This document shows positions 7,728 to 16,434 of a stretch of 64,000 nucleotides of DNA, one piece after another. The stretch is from Actinomadura violacea. GTDB lineage: Bacteria > Actinomycetota > Actinomycetes > Streptosporangiales > Streptosporangiaceae. Under the pieces are notes generated by a model. It saw only the letters and a list, made by a program, of their open reading frames with translations, was not told the origin of the DNA and did no database searches. The translations under genes and the position numbers were made by a program. Within the stretch, counting starts at the first letter, position 1. Each line of letters starts with the position of its first letter. The DNA is taken from the NCBI RefSeq assembly GCF_017573465.1, contig NZ_JAGEPF010000001.1:1-64000 (forward strand), read 5' to 3'.

Positions 7728-8357
7728 GTGGCGAACCATCAGGACGAGACCAGTGCGGCCTACGACGGAGTCGTCGAGCTGTACGCATCGCTGTTCGCAG
7801 ACCGGCTGGAGACACAGCCGTTCACCCGGGCCATGATCGGCACCTTCGCCGAACTGGTGCGCGCGACGGGCAACCTGCGGGCAGCGGACGTCGGGTGCGG
7901 GCCCGGACATCTGACGGCCATGCTGCACGAACTGAGCCTGGACGCCTTCGGACTCGACCTCTCCCCCGGCATGGTCAACCACGCACGGCGGGCCCATCCG
8001 GCGCTGTGCTTCCAGGAGGCGCGGATGGAATCCCTTCCGATCAAGGACGGCGCGCTCGGCGGCGTACTGGCCCACTATTCGATGATCCACACCCCTCCGG
8101 GAGAACTGCCGGAGCTGCTCGCCGAGCAGGTACGCGTCCTGGCGCCGGATGGCCTGCTCCTGGTTTCCTTCTTCGGGACCGACGGACAAGAACCGGTCCG
8201 GTTCGATCACAAGGTGGCGCCTGCCTACAGCTGGCCGGCGGATCGCCTCGCTGAACTGCTGGCCGATGCCGGGCTCGTTCCCTTCGCCCGGCTGCTCCAC
8301 GATCCGGCCTCCGAGCGAGGCTTCCTCGACGCCCATCTGCTGGCCCGCCGATCGTAG
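7728..8357 (+). CDS. Class I SAM-dependent methyltransferase, passenger of the IS
   Basis: The 209-residue protein has methyltransferase motif I ADVGCGPGHLT near residue 50, motif II acidic end FGLDLSPGMV, then LPIKDGALGGVLAHYSMIH (motif IV region) and LAPDGLLLVSFF (post-motif). It resembles small-molecule (UbiE-like, Methyltransf_11) enzymes, not DNA methyltransferases. It is read divergently from the transposase, with its GTG start 36 bp away, and both genes are enclosed by the outer IS ends. No clear ribosome binding site precedes the GTG; no ATG is in reach. Substrate unknown. The gene is intact, which suggests selection after capture. Confidence 0.8.
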   Translation: MANHQDETSAAYDGVVELYASLFADRLETQPFTRAMIGTFAELVRATGNLRAADVGCGPGHLTAMLHELSLDAFGLDLSPGMVNHARRAHPALCFQEARMESLPIKDGALGGVLAHYSMIHTPPGELPELLAEQVRVLAPDGLLLVSFFGTDGQEPVRFDHKVAPAYSWPADRLAELLADAGLVPFARLLHDPASERGFLDAHLLARRS

Positions 8358-8527
8358 GTCTTGCCCGGTAATACCCGCCAGCCGGTCGGCGCACCTCCGG
8401 ACTGCCAGCTCGGCGGACGCTCGCTGATCCGACTGGAATTGTCAGACAGGCCCTAGGCCAACCGGCACCAGGCGACCATGGGTGGCCCAGGCCCTCGCGT
8501 ACGTCGAGTGGTGGGACGAGATGGTAC

Positions 8528-9091
8528 TCAGCGCTTGGTCTCGTACCTGGTCAGGAGTACGCCGTCGGGGAACGTCCGGGTCTCGACGAGGGTCAGGTTC
8601 ACCCAGTTGTCCAGGGCCGTGAAGAACGGCGTGCCGCCGCCCAGCAAGACCGGTGCGGTGACCAGCACATACTCGTCGATCAGCCCGGCCCGCATCGCCG
8701 CTGCCGCGAGGGTGGCGCCGCCGATGTCCATGGGGCCACCGTCCTCGGCCTTGAGCCGGGTGATCTCGGTGACCGCGTCGCCGGTGACCAAGCGGGTGTT
8801 CCAGTCGACCGTGTCGGTCGTCGAGGAGAACACCACCTTCGGCATGTCCCGCCAGCGGCGGGCGAACTCGACCTCCGCCGGCGTGACGCCGGGCTGTTGG
8901 TCGGCGGTCGGCCAGTGGGAGCTCATCGTCTCCCACAATCTGCGCCCGTACAGCGCCAGGCCCGTCGCCCCCACCCGGTCGGACCACCACTGGAACAGTT
9001 CGTCGCTCGGCACGCTCCAGCCGAGGTCGTCACCGGGCGCGGCGATGTAGCCGTCCAAGCTCAGGTTCATGGCGAAGGTCAGTTTCCCCAT
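8528..9091 (-). CDS. Dihydrofolate reductase family (RibD C-terminal domain) protein
   Basis: The 187-residue protein shows the family pattern: N-terminal strand and Ser/Asp-Gly-Tyr motif (MNLSLDGYIAAPGDDLGW), YGRRLWETM, the NADPH-binding Gly loop DIGGATLAAAAM, and C-terminal VLLGGGTPFF. Such proteins are stand-alone reductases related to RibD; most lack a known substrate. AGGAGG precedes the ATG. A second family member lies at 43697-44305. The gene is close to the right end of the IS and transcribed leftward towards it. Function beyond NAD(P)H-dependent reduction cannot be told. Confidence 0.85.
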   Translation of the reverse strand: MGKLTFAMNLSLDGYIAAPGDDLGWSVPSDELFQWWSDRVGATGLALYGRRLWETMSSHWPTADQQPGVTPAEVEFARRWRDMPKVVFSSTTDTVDWNTRLVTGDAVTEITRLKAEDGGPMDIGGATLAAAAMRAGLIDEYVLVTAPVLLGGGTPFFTALDNWVNLTLVETRTFPDGVLLTRYETKR

Positions 9092-9228
9092 GGCGTCAGC
9101 CTCCTGTGAGTCGGTACCCGGCGTACAGACCAGCCCGGCGCGGAAAAATCACCGGTCAGGCCACACCGAGGGCCGGTTTACCTGTCAAGCGGATGCTGTG
9201 GACGGGAAGGCGTTGCACGTCGACCTAG

Positions 9229-9412
9229 GCTCCCGGCAATGACGTGGCGTTCTTCGCTTCCGGAGCCTGTCACGTCCTCGCCTGCGCGTTCACGGAGACC
9301 TACCCGGACGTCGGATTGGGGGCACCTGCCGCGACACCATCGACTGCACCACCACGACCATCGCTCTGCGACGAGCAGGCGTTGCCGGTTCTACGTCTAG
9401 GCGCCGTCTGAC
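9229..9412 (+). pseudogene. Internal fragment of a decayed gene
   Basis: The frame encodes GNDVAFFASGACHVLACAFT and ETYPDVGL before degenerating into a low-complexity Pro/Thr run and a stop. The first part resembles an actinomycete hypothetical family I have seen with SGACHVLA cores. An in-frame TAG directly upstream and no start show it is a remnant. The rest of 9100-9420 shows nothing. Confidence 0.4.
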
Positions 9413-9422
9413 GGCCGGGGGA

Positions 9423-9789
9423 CTAGGGGCTTGAGGTGGCCGCTTCCTCCGGGCGACCTATCAACTCCGCCAGGCGGATCAAACGGCGCATGTAGTGCGC
9501 CCCCTCACCGCTCAAGCGGAGAAGGATCTTTTGAAGGTCGCGGGCGCGGTCCGGGATATCGCCGGGGACGTAGTTTCCGATCATGCCGCACCGGGTGGTC
9601 ATCAGGTTCCACAGCGGAGACGAAGACTCCCTCACTCTTGGCCGCTGGGGCGACGCGGCCGTCGCCGAGTTGGTGAACGACCTTCAGGGCAGCCGTCATG
9701 AGAACGGCAGCGGCACCGCGCATGATTGCGGGAGCGGTTTCAGTCCCGATTCCTACTATCAGTGCCCTGATGCCCGCCTCCGGCCGCAT
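9423..9789 (-). pseudogene. Possible frameshifted small gene
   Basis: Read leftward, one frame from 9789 encodes a hydrophobic N-terminal segment (IVGIGTETAPAIMRGAAAVL) and then loses coding character. Another frame ending at 9423 encodes a helix-rich C-terminus (DLQKILLRLSGEGAHYMRRL). Joined near 9600 they would give a protein of about 120 residues with an N-terminal membrane segment. This is a guess from composition; both halves may also be chance. Confidence 0.25.
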
Positions 9790-9816
9790 GCCCCGCGGGG
9801 CATGCGGCCGGGCAGG

Positions 9817-11309
<1,493 letters not shown>

Positions 11310-11312
11310 ACG

Positions 11313-11366
11313 TCAATCGCCCGGCCGTGACGGGAGGGGGAGCACCCACAGCGATACAGCGTTCAT
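11313..11366 (-). CDS. 17-residue leader peptide upstream of rox
   Basis: The ATG at 11366 is preceded by GAGGAGGTGA at ideal spacing, a far stronger ribosome binding site than that of rox itself. It encodes MNAVSLWVLPLPSRPGD and stops at 11313, just before the hairpin that encloses the rox ribosome binding site. The combination suggests control of rox by translation of the leader. It is not a known leader family to me. Confidence 0.55.
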   Translation of the reverse strand: MNAVSLWVLPLPSRPGD

Positions 11367-11500
11367 GGGTCTCACCTCCTCGGGCGGTGTCACGGGCACC
11401 TGCAAGCTACAAGCCCGAGCGTCACCTCGTCCAATCCTTTCCCCGCCGGCCGGGAGGCGTGCGCGGTGGAATGTCGTCGAGCGGTGTTAGGTTCGCGCGC

Positions 11501-12187
11501 GTGAGCACGAGATACCTGTCGTGGGACGAGGCCGTGGAGCTGTTCGAGCGGCGGGGTCTGCCGAAGAGCGCGTACGAGAACCTGTACGAGGAGGAGTACA
11601 TCCTCGTGGAGGGTCCGGTCGTCGTGGACGGGCACCTGCCGCTGGACGATCACGACCAGACCCCCTGGGCGCGGGACACTCCCGACGCCGCCACCGGATA
11701 CATCGTCGACGGGGACCTGACCGTCGAGGGGAACCTGGTGGACGTCGACGACGGGTCCGCGGCGCTGATCGTGCTGGGGAGGCTCACCGCGCACGACGTC
11801 TACTTCGAGGGGGACGTCAAGCTCATCACGCTCGGGGACGTCGCGGTCCGGGCGTTCGTCGGCTACATGACCGAGAAGCTGGTCATGATCCACGGGGACC
11901 TGCGCACGTCGGTGGCGGTGTTCCTCGACGAGTTCGCCCCCGACCTGGTCACCGGCACCCTGGTCGGACGGCTCATCGCCCCCGGTCATCTGGACCTCGC
12001 CGGGGCGCTGTCCGACCCGTCCGCTGGCAAGCCGCTGGCCGACCTTGTCGTGCCCGAGGTTCTGGCCGCGGACGGTTCCGCTCCCGGCGACTTCGCCGGC
12101 TTCGCGAAGGTCGGGCTCGACGGGCAGGCCGTTCGCGACCGCGTCATCGGCGGTCTTCCTCTCTCCCTCACCCCGGTCGCCGGGTAG
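11501..12187 (+). CDS. Beta-helix-like (bactofilin-like) hypothetical protein
   Basis: The GTG at 11501 starts a 228-residue acidic protein. After a helical start (YLSWDEAVELFERRGLPKSA) it turns into short repeated beta steps of the type VDGDLTVEGNLVDVD, LIVLGRLTAHDVYFEGDVK, MIHGDLRTSVAVF. This resembles the right-handed beta-helix of bactofilins and polymer-forming proteins, but without their hydrophobic tails. No signal peptide is seen. It may be a cytosolic scaffold or toxin-immunity-like protein; function is unknown. Its 3' end overlaps the convergent TetR gene by 20 bp. A longer frame to 11327 is rejected because it crosses the rox promoter region. Confidence 0.65.
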   Translation: MSTRYLSWDEAVELFERRGLPKSAYENLYEEEYILVEGPVVVDGHLPLDDHDQTPWARDTPDAATGYIVDGDLTVEGNLVDVDDGSAALIVLGRLTAHDVYFEGDVKLITLGDVAVRAFVGYMTEKLVMIHGDLRTSVAVFLDEFAPDLVTGTLVGRLIAPGHLDLAGALSDPSAGKPLADLVVPEVLAADGSAPGDFAGFAKVGLDGQAVRDRVIGGLPLSLTPVAG

Positions 12188-12890
12188 ACGATCGCTCGTG
12201 TCGTTCCAGGAGGAACTGCTTGTAGACGATCTTGAAGAGCGTCTTGCAGACGTCGGTGAGCTCGTCGATGTCGGTCGAGTGCTGCCGGGTGGACCAGTGG
12301 TTGATGAGCTGCCGGACGGCTCCGATGATGGCCAGTGCCCCGTACTCCATGCGATCGGTGCGGGGGGCGGGGCCGTCGAGGTGCTCGGCGAGCAGGGCCA
12401 GGACGAGGTCGGACAGTTCGTGGATGACCTCGTCGGCGCGGGCGCGTAGCGCCGGGCCGCTGCTGATCGACTCGAGGAAGACGATCCGGGCCGTGCGGGC
12501 GTCGGCGGTGAGGCCGTCGACGAACAGCGCGACACCGGTGTCGATCTGTTCGTCGATGCTCATACCGGGCCGGGACAGGGCCGTGATCAACCGGTCCTTG
12601 AGCGGTTCGATCTGCGCGTCGTAGACCGCCCTCAGCAGGGCTTCGCGGTCGGTGAACGACTCGTAGAAGTAGCGCTTGGTCAGTCCGGCGCGCTCGCACA
12701 GGGCCTCGATGGTGGTGTCGGCGTACCCGGCGGTGCCGAAGAGTTCGAGACCGGCCTCCATGAGCGCGTCATGGCGCTGCCGGCGCCGTTCGTGCGCCTC
12801 CTTGCCGCCGTAGCGGCGACGACCATTACCTGGGGCAGTGCCGGTCACCGAGTTTTCGTCCTCAGGTTCGTGGTTGCGCCCGGCCCGCAT
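12168..12890 (-). CDS. TetR-family transcriptional regulator
   Basis: The 240-residue protein has a 35-residue basic lead, then the TetR helix-turn-helix (ALMEAGLELFGTAGYADTTI, then EALCERAGLTKRYFYESFTD) and a helical ligand domain. The HTH recognition helix LTKRYFYESF is canonical. It probably represses itself and the rightward transcript from the intervening nested palindrome (12891-12935). The adjacent target has been damaged: the polyesterase reading frame beyond the operator has no start. The ligand is unknown. ATG 12890 is used, though a later start within the basic lead is possible. Confidence 0.85.
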   Translation of the reverse strand: MRAGRNHEPEDENSVTGTAPGNGRRRYGGKEAHERRRQRHDALMEAGLELFGTAGYADTTIEALCERAGLTKRYFYESFTDREALLRAVYDAQIEPLKDRLITALSRPGMSIDEQIDTGVALFVDGLTADARTARIVFLESISSGPALRARADEVIHELSDLVLALLAEHLDGPAPRTDRMEYGALAIIGAVRQLINHWSTRQHSTDIDELTDVCKTLFKIVYKQFLLERHERSSTRRPG

Positions 12891-12935
12891 CTGACACCGT
12901 TCCGTATCACATCATCTGATACGCGGGGGTGTCAG
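12891..12935. promoter_or_regulatory. Nested palindromic TetR operator
   Basis: CGTATCA (12903-12909) and TGATACG (12917-12923) form a perfect inner inverted repeat with a 7-bp centre. CTGACACC (12891-12898) and GGTGTCAG (12928-12935) form a perfect outer one. The site abuts the TetR start codon and a GTG (12929) of a rightward frame, so binding would block both directions. Confidence 0.75.
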
Positions 12936-12977
12936 AACGGATCGAGGTGGACGTGTGCCGCTCGCGGGAGCGGCCCC

Positions 12978-13652
12978 GGATTCGGGAACGGCACGATCTA
13001 CTACCCGACCGACGACAGCCAGGGCACCTTCGGCGCGGTCACGGTCATCCCCGGCTTCCTCGGGTGGGAGGGGACCCTGCAGTGGCTCGGCCCGCGGCTG
13101 GCGTCCCAGGGCTTCGTCGTGATGACCCTCAACCCGCTCACCCCGCTGGACCCGCCGTTCACCCGCGGCGACGAGCTCGTCGCCGCGCTCAAGTACCTGA
13201 CGGGCAACAGCCCGGTCAAGGACCGGATCGACCCGCACCGGCTCGGCGTCATCGGCTGGTCGATGGGCGGCGGAGGCGCGCTGAGGGCGGCCGCCGCCGA
13301 CCCCGACATCAAGGCCGACGTCGCCCTGTCCCCTTGGGACATCGGCGGCGTCGCCGGTCAGGTGAGCACACCGACCCTCGTCTTCGGCGGGGACTGGGAC
13401 GCCATCGCCCCCACCGGCGTCTTCGGCCGGCCCTTCTACGACGGGCTCAAGACCAAGGACAAGGCGCTCATCCAGCTCAGGAACGCGACCCACTTCCACT
13501 ACATGGTCCCCAACACCCCCACGGCGGAATACTCCCTCGTGTGGCTCAAACGGTTCATCGACGATGACACGCGCTACGACAAGTTCCTGTGCCCTGCCCC
13601 CGGCACCGGCGACGCCATCTCCGAATTCACCGTCCAATGCCCGCTGCCCTGA
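12978..13652 (+). pseudogene. 5'-truncated PET-hydrolase-like polyesterase (cutinase family)
   Basis: From GFGNGTIYYPT onward, 224 residues follow the actinomycete polyester hydrolases (LCC, TfCut2) to the end: IPGFLGW oxyanion region, nucleophile GWSMGGGG (Ser codon 13260), SPWD with the aromatic clamp Trp, acid Asp in GDWDAIAP, His in ATHFHYM, AWLKRF-like VWLKRFIDDDTRY and the C-terminal Cys pair (FLCP, QCP). The elbow has Trp before Ser, as in Ideonella PETase, where LCC and TfCut2 have His. The signal peptide and about 30 mature residues are missing. Upstream in this frame there is no start beyond the operator. Probably a truncated gene, with the catalytic part intact. Confidence 0.8.
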
Positions 13653-13671
13653 ACCTCGGAGTGCGAGGCGC

Positions 13672-15087
13672 CTACGCGCCGGACGGTTCCGTCTCGCGGG
13701 CCGGAAGGAAACGCGTGCGGCGCGAGGGGCTCGCCGGCTGGCTGGGGTAAAGGGTCCTGTCTCCCATGATCAGCGTCGCGAGGGCGACGGCGATCGCGGC
13801 CGGTAACAGGTGCCCGACGGCGCCGGACATCTCGACGGCCATGATCATCGCGGTCAGGGGCGCGCGGGCGGCGGCGGCGACGCAGGCCGCCATTCCCACG
13901 ATGACGAAGGACGCGGGCCGCCCCGCCGGGCCGCCCGCCATCTCCAGGAGCCGCCAGGACGCCGCCCCCGTCGCCGCGCCGATGACCATCGCGGGTCCGA
14001 AGACGCCGGCGACGCCGCCCGACCCGACGGTCAGCGACGTCCCCGCGATCTTGGCGAGCGGCAGTGCCAGCAGCGCCCACAGCGGAACGCCGAGCAGCCA
14101 CCCGGCGTCCGTCGCCGACTGGATCATGCCGTAGCTGGTGCCGAGTACCCCGGGCAGCAATAGGCCGAGCAGGCCCACGGCCAGACCGCCGACGGCGGGC
14201 CTGGCCGCCCGCGGGATCCTCCGCCGCGCGTCGAAGAACGCCTTCGTACGGTGGAGGGTCCAGCAGTAGCAGCGGGCGGCCAGCCCGGCGAGCACACCGA
14301 GGAAGAGGAAGTACGGCAGCCGGACGAGGACGAGCGGTCCGGCCGGCTGGTCCCCGAACATCGGCCCGAAACCCAGGACCGCGGCGAACTCCGCGTACGC
14401 CACGGCCGACGCGATCAAGCCGGGGAACAGCATCTCCGGGGCCAGGCCCCGGCGGTAGAGCAGCTCGGCGCCGAGGAGCGCCCCGCCGAGTGGTGCCTTC
14501 AGGAGCGCGCCGACACCGGCGGCCATGCCCGCCGTGGCCGCGATCCGCGCGTCGGCGTCGCCGAGGCGGAAGACCCGGGCCGACACCGACCCGAAGGCCG
14601 CGCCGATCCGGGTGATCGGTCCCTCCGTCCCGCCGCAGCCGCCGGTTCCGAGGGTCAGGGCCGAGGCGGCCGTCGTCACGAAGGCATCGCGGCCGGTCAA
14701 GCCGCGAGGCCCCTGATGCACGGCCCTGATTGTCGCGTCCGTGCCGAGCCCGCCCGGGGACGGCGCCAGCCGGTGGCCCAGCACGGCGCCGAGCACGGCG
14801 CCACCTGCGACCAGCGCGGGCACGGCCTCGGGAACGCCGATCCCGCTCGCGGGCGCCACATGCCCGTCGCCCGCGTCCGTCGCCGGGGAGAAGCCGGCCA
14901 GCATTCCGAGCGCGCCGTGGGTGATCAGCGCGAGCAGCTCGTGCAGGGCGAGGGCGCCGAGCCCCGCCGCGGCCCCGATCACCGCCCCGATCGGCAGCCA
15001 TTTGAGCAGATAGGGCCAGTCGCGAACGGGAGTGCGCCACCAAGTCCGCGCGGTAGCGGGACGGCCCGGGTCCGCGCGGGCGATCAC
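13672..15087 (-). CDS. ClC-family chloride channel/antiporter
   Basis: The 471-residue membrane protein carries the ClC selectivity-filter motifs in order: a GTEGP segment (GCGGTEGPITRIGAAFGS) with the gating Glu kept, GMAAGVGALLKAPLGGALLG after it, and GSGGVAGVFGPAMVIGAATG in the second half. About ten hydrophobic helices are evident and no CBS domains follow. Family members move chloride, often in exchange for protons. The GTG start at 15087 overlaps the stop of the upstream gene by the GTGA arrangement, so the two are translationally coupled. A longer frame to 15309 merely shadows that gene. Confidence 0.9.
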   Translation of the reverse strand: MIARADPGRPATARTWWRTPVRDWPYLLKWLPIGAVIGAAAGLGALALHELLALITHGALGMLAGFSPATDAGDGHVAPASGIGVPEAVPALVAGGAVLGAVLGHRLAPSPGGLGTDATIRAVHQGPRGLTGRDAFVTTAASALTLGTGGCGGTEGPITRIGAAFGSVSARVFRLGDADARIAATAGMAAGVGALLKAPLGGALLGAELLYRRGLAPEMLFPGLIASAVAYAEFAAVLGFGPMFGDQPAGPLVLVRLPYFLFLGVLAGLAARCYCWTLHRTKAFFDARRRIPRAARPAVGGLAVGLLGLLLPGVLGTSYGMIQSATDAGWLLGVPLWALLALPLAKIAGTSLTVGSGGVAGVFGPAMVIGAATGAASWRLLEMAGGPAGRPASFVIVGMAACVAAAARAPLTAMIMAVEMSGAVGHLLPAAIAVALATLIMGDRTLYPSQPASPSRRTRFLPARETEPSGA

Positions 15088-15827
15088 CCGTGCCGGTTCC
15101 CTCCGGCGGGGGAGGCGGACGGTGCCGGCGGGGGAGGCGCCACCGAGGGCTCCGGCGCGACCGTCGGAGCATGACCGATCCCGTCGTCTCCGGACTCGAG
15201 TATCCGCAGCGCCCTCTCCGTCAGCAGCCCGCCCGCCCGCCGCTCGACGGCGGGGGCCAAAAGGTCCTTTTCTCTGGCCAGGCGGACCCAGTTCGCCGCG
15301 ACCCGCCATTTGCAGTCACAGGCGTCCGCCAATTGACGTACCGGGTCGCTGTATCCGGAGTCCACGTACCAGGAATAGACAGCGGCGACGAGCGCGAAGA
15401 ATTCATCCGGCCGTCCGGCGCGCCCCGGACGTGGATTCTCCTGCACTTCCCGGCCGATTTTCTGGGCCATGCAGACAATGGCCTCCGCGAGCGCGTCGCC
15501 TCCTTGCGCTCTCGATACCGCGCTCGATATCGCCCTTGCCTCACGGGAGAGCTGCGTCAGCGGGATGGCCCGCAGAGTGCTGACGGTGATGCCGCGTGTG
15601 GTGGCATCGGACGAGGTCGCCGGCGCCGGCTTGATGGTCATCTCCGTCGGCCCGCCCGTGACGGCCGAGGACCAGCGCATGGTGATCTGCCACGGGCCGA
15701 TGACCAGATCCTGCTCGACGCCGTCCATTGGTTGCTCTTGCTCGCCGCCGCCATCCTCGGCCGCCATCTCCGGAGAGACGCTCCCGGAATTGACGACCGT
15801 CCGTTCCAGGCTCTGCAACATGCTCAT
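15084..15827 (-). CDS. Hypothetical protein with C-terminal helix-turn-helix
   Basis: The 247-residue protein has an acidic N-terminus with a beta-rich stretch (LVIGPWQITMRWSS). A second module follows, EFFALVAAVYSWYVDSGYSD and then PVRQLADACDCKWRVAANWV with RLAREKDLL, which is a phage/plasmid-type helix-turn-helix often found in actinomycete regulators. The last 35 residues are Pro/Ala-rich. GGGGAG precedes the ATG. It is the first gene of a two-gene operon with the ClC channel (overlapping start/stop). Whether it controls the channel is unknown. Confidence 0.7.
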   Translation of the reverse strand: MSMLQSLERTVVNSGSVSPEMAAEDGGGEQEQPMDGVEQDLVIGPWQITMRWSSAVTGGPTEMTIKPAPATSSDATTRGITVSTLRAIPLTQLSREARAISSAVSRAQGGDALAEAIVCMAQKIGREVQENPRPGRAGRPDEFFALVAAVYSWYVDSGYSDPVRQLADACDCKWRVAANWVRLAREKDLLAPAVERRAGGLLTERALRILESGDDGIGHAPTVAPEPSVAPPPPAPSASPAGGNRHG

Positions 15828-16434
15828 TTCTGCTCCCCATGAACGGGCCGATCGACCTGGGTCTTCTCCCTACAGTCCTGGCGGATGCCTGATCGGCAAG
15901 TACGGGTCCTCGGCCCGCGCCGACAAAGCGAATCCGAGAATCGGCCGGCGGCGCGGCGGAAGCGGCCGCGCCCGCCGCCGCGACGCCGCGGCGGGCGGCG
16001 AGCACGCCGGGCGGCCCGGCGCGGGCCGGATCCGGCGCGGGCGGTTGCGGGCCCGGCCGACCGCAGGACGATCAGGTACGTGCGCCCCGGCTGCAGACGG
16101 AAACGGGAGGGATGAGCGCCTCATGGCGATCAGCGACCGGAACGGCGTCAGCGGGTGCCTTCGGGCGGGTCGCTCGCCTCGCACACCGCCACCGCGTGGC
16201 ACAATGACCGCAACCTCGAGCCGGTCTCCCGGCCCGGTATGCCGCAGCAAGGCACCCTTCGCCGAATCGGGCGCGCCACATCGTGGTCTTCAGCGTCCTC
16301 GCGAGGCGCATTTCCGATGCCGCCTCTGCCCACGTGTCGGCAGACATCTGCGATGAGCACCGCCAGGTGCATCCCCTGACCGTCCCCGACCCCGCAAGAG
16401 GCACCATGGCATTCCAGCGAGGAGCGGTCGGCCC
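15828..16434. other. 607-bp gap between divergent genes
   Basis: I find no convincing gene. Open frames are Arg/Pro-rich antisense shadows typical of GC-rich DNA. The region must hold the promoters of the leftward HTH-ClC operon and the rightward kinase. AGGAG lies about 12 bp before the kinase start. Confidence 0.45.

Larger units (their letters stand above)
6783..8453. mobile_element. IS5-family (IS427-type) element with a passenger gene
   Basis: The left end GGGCCTGTCTGACAA (6783-6797) is exactly complementary to the right end at 8439-8453. Flanking bases TTAG and CTAG fit the short YTAR/TNA target typical of IS5 members. Inside are a two-frame DDE transposase (leftward) and a methyltransferase (rightward). 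At 1671 bp the element is nearly twice the usual size, and a degenerate copy of the right end lies at 7694-7709, directly beyond the transposase start. Confidence 0.85.

Noticed and set aside
13574..15172. Leftward 532-residue frame and several 300-residue frames around the ClC gene
   Set aside because: They are Arg/Gly/Pro-rich shadows of the ClC and upstream genes.
15870..16250. Leftward 126-residue frame in the kinase promoter region
   Set aside because: Low-complexity Arg/Pro composition, no ribosome binding site, no homology I can see.
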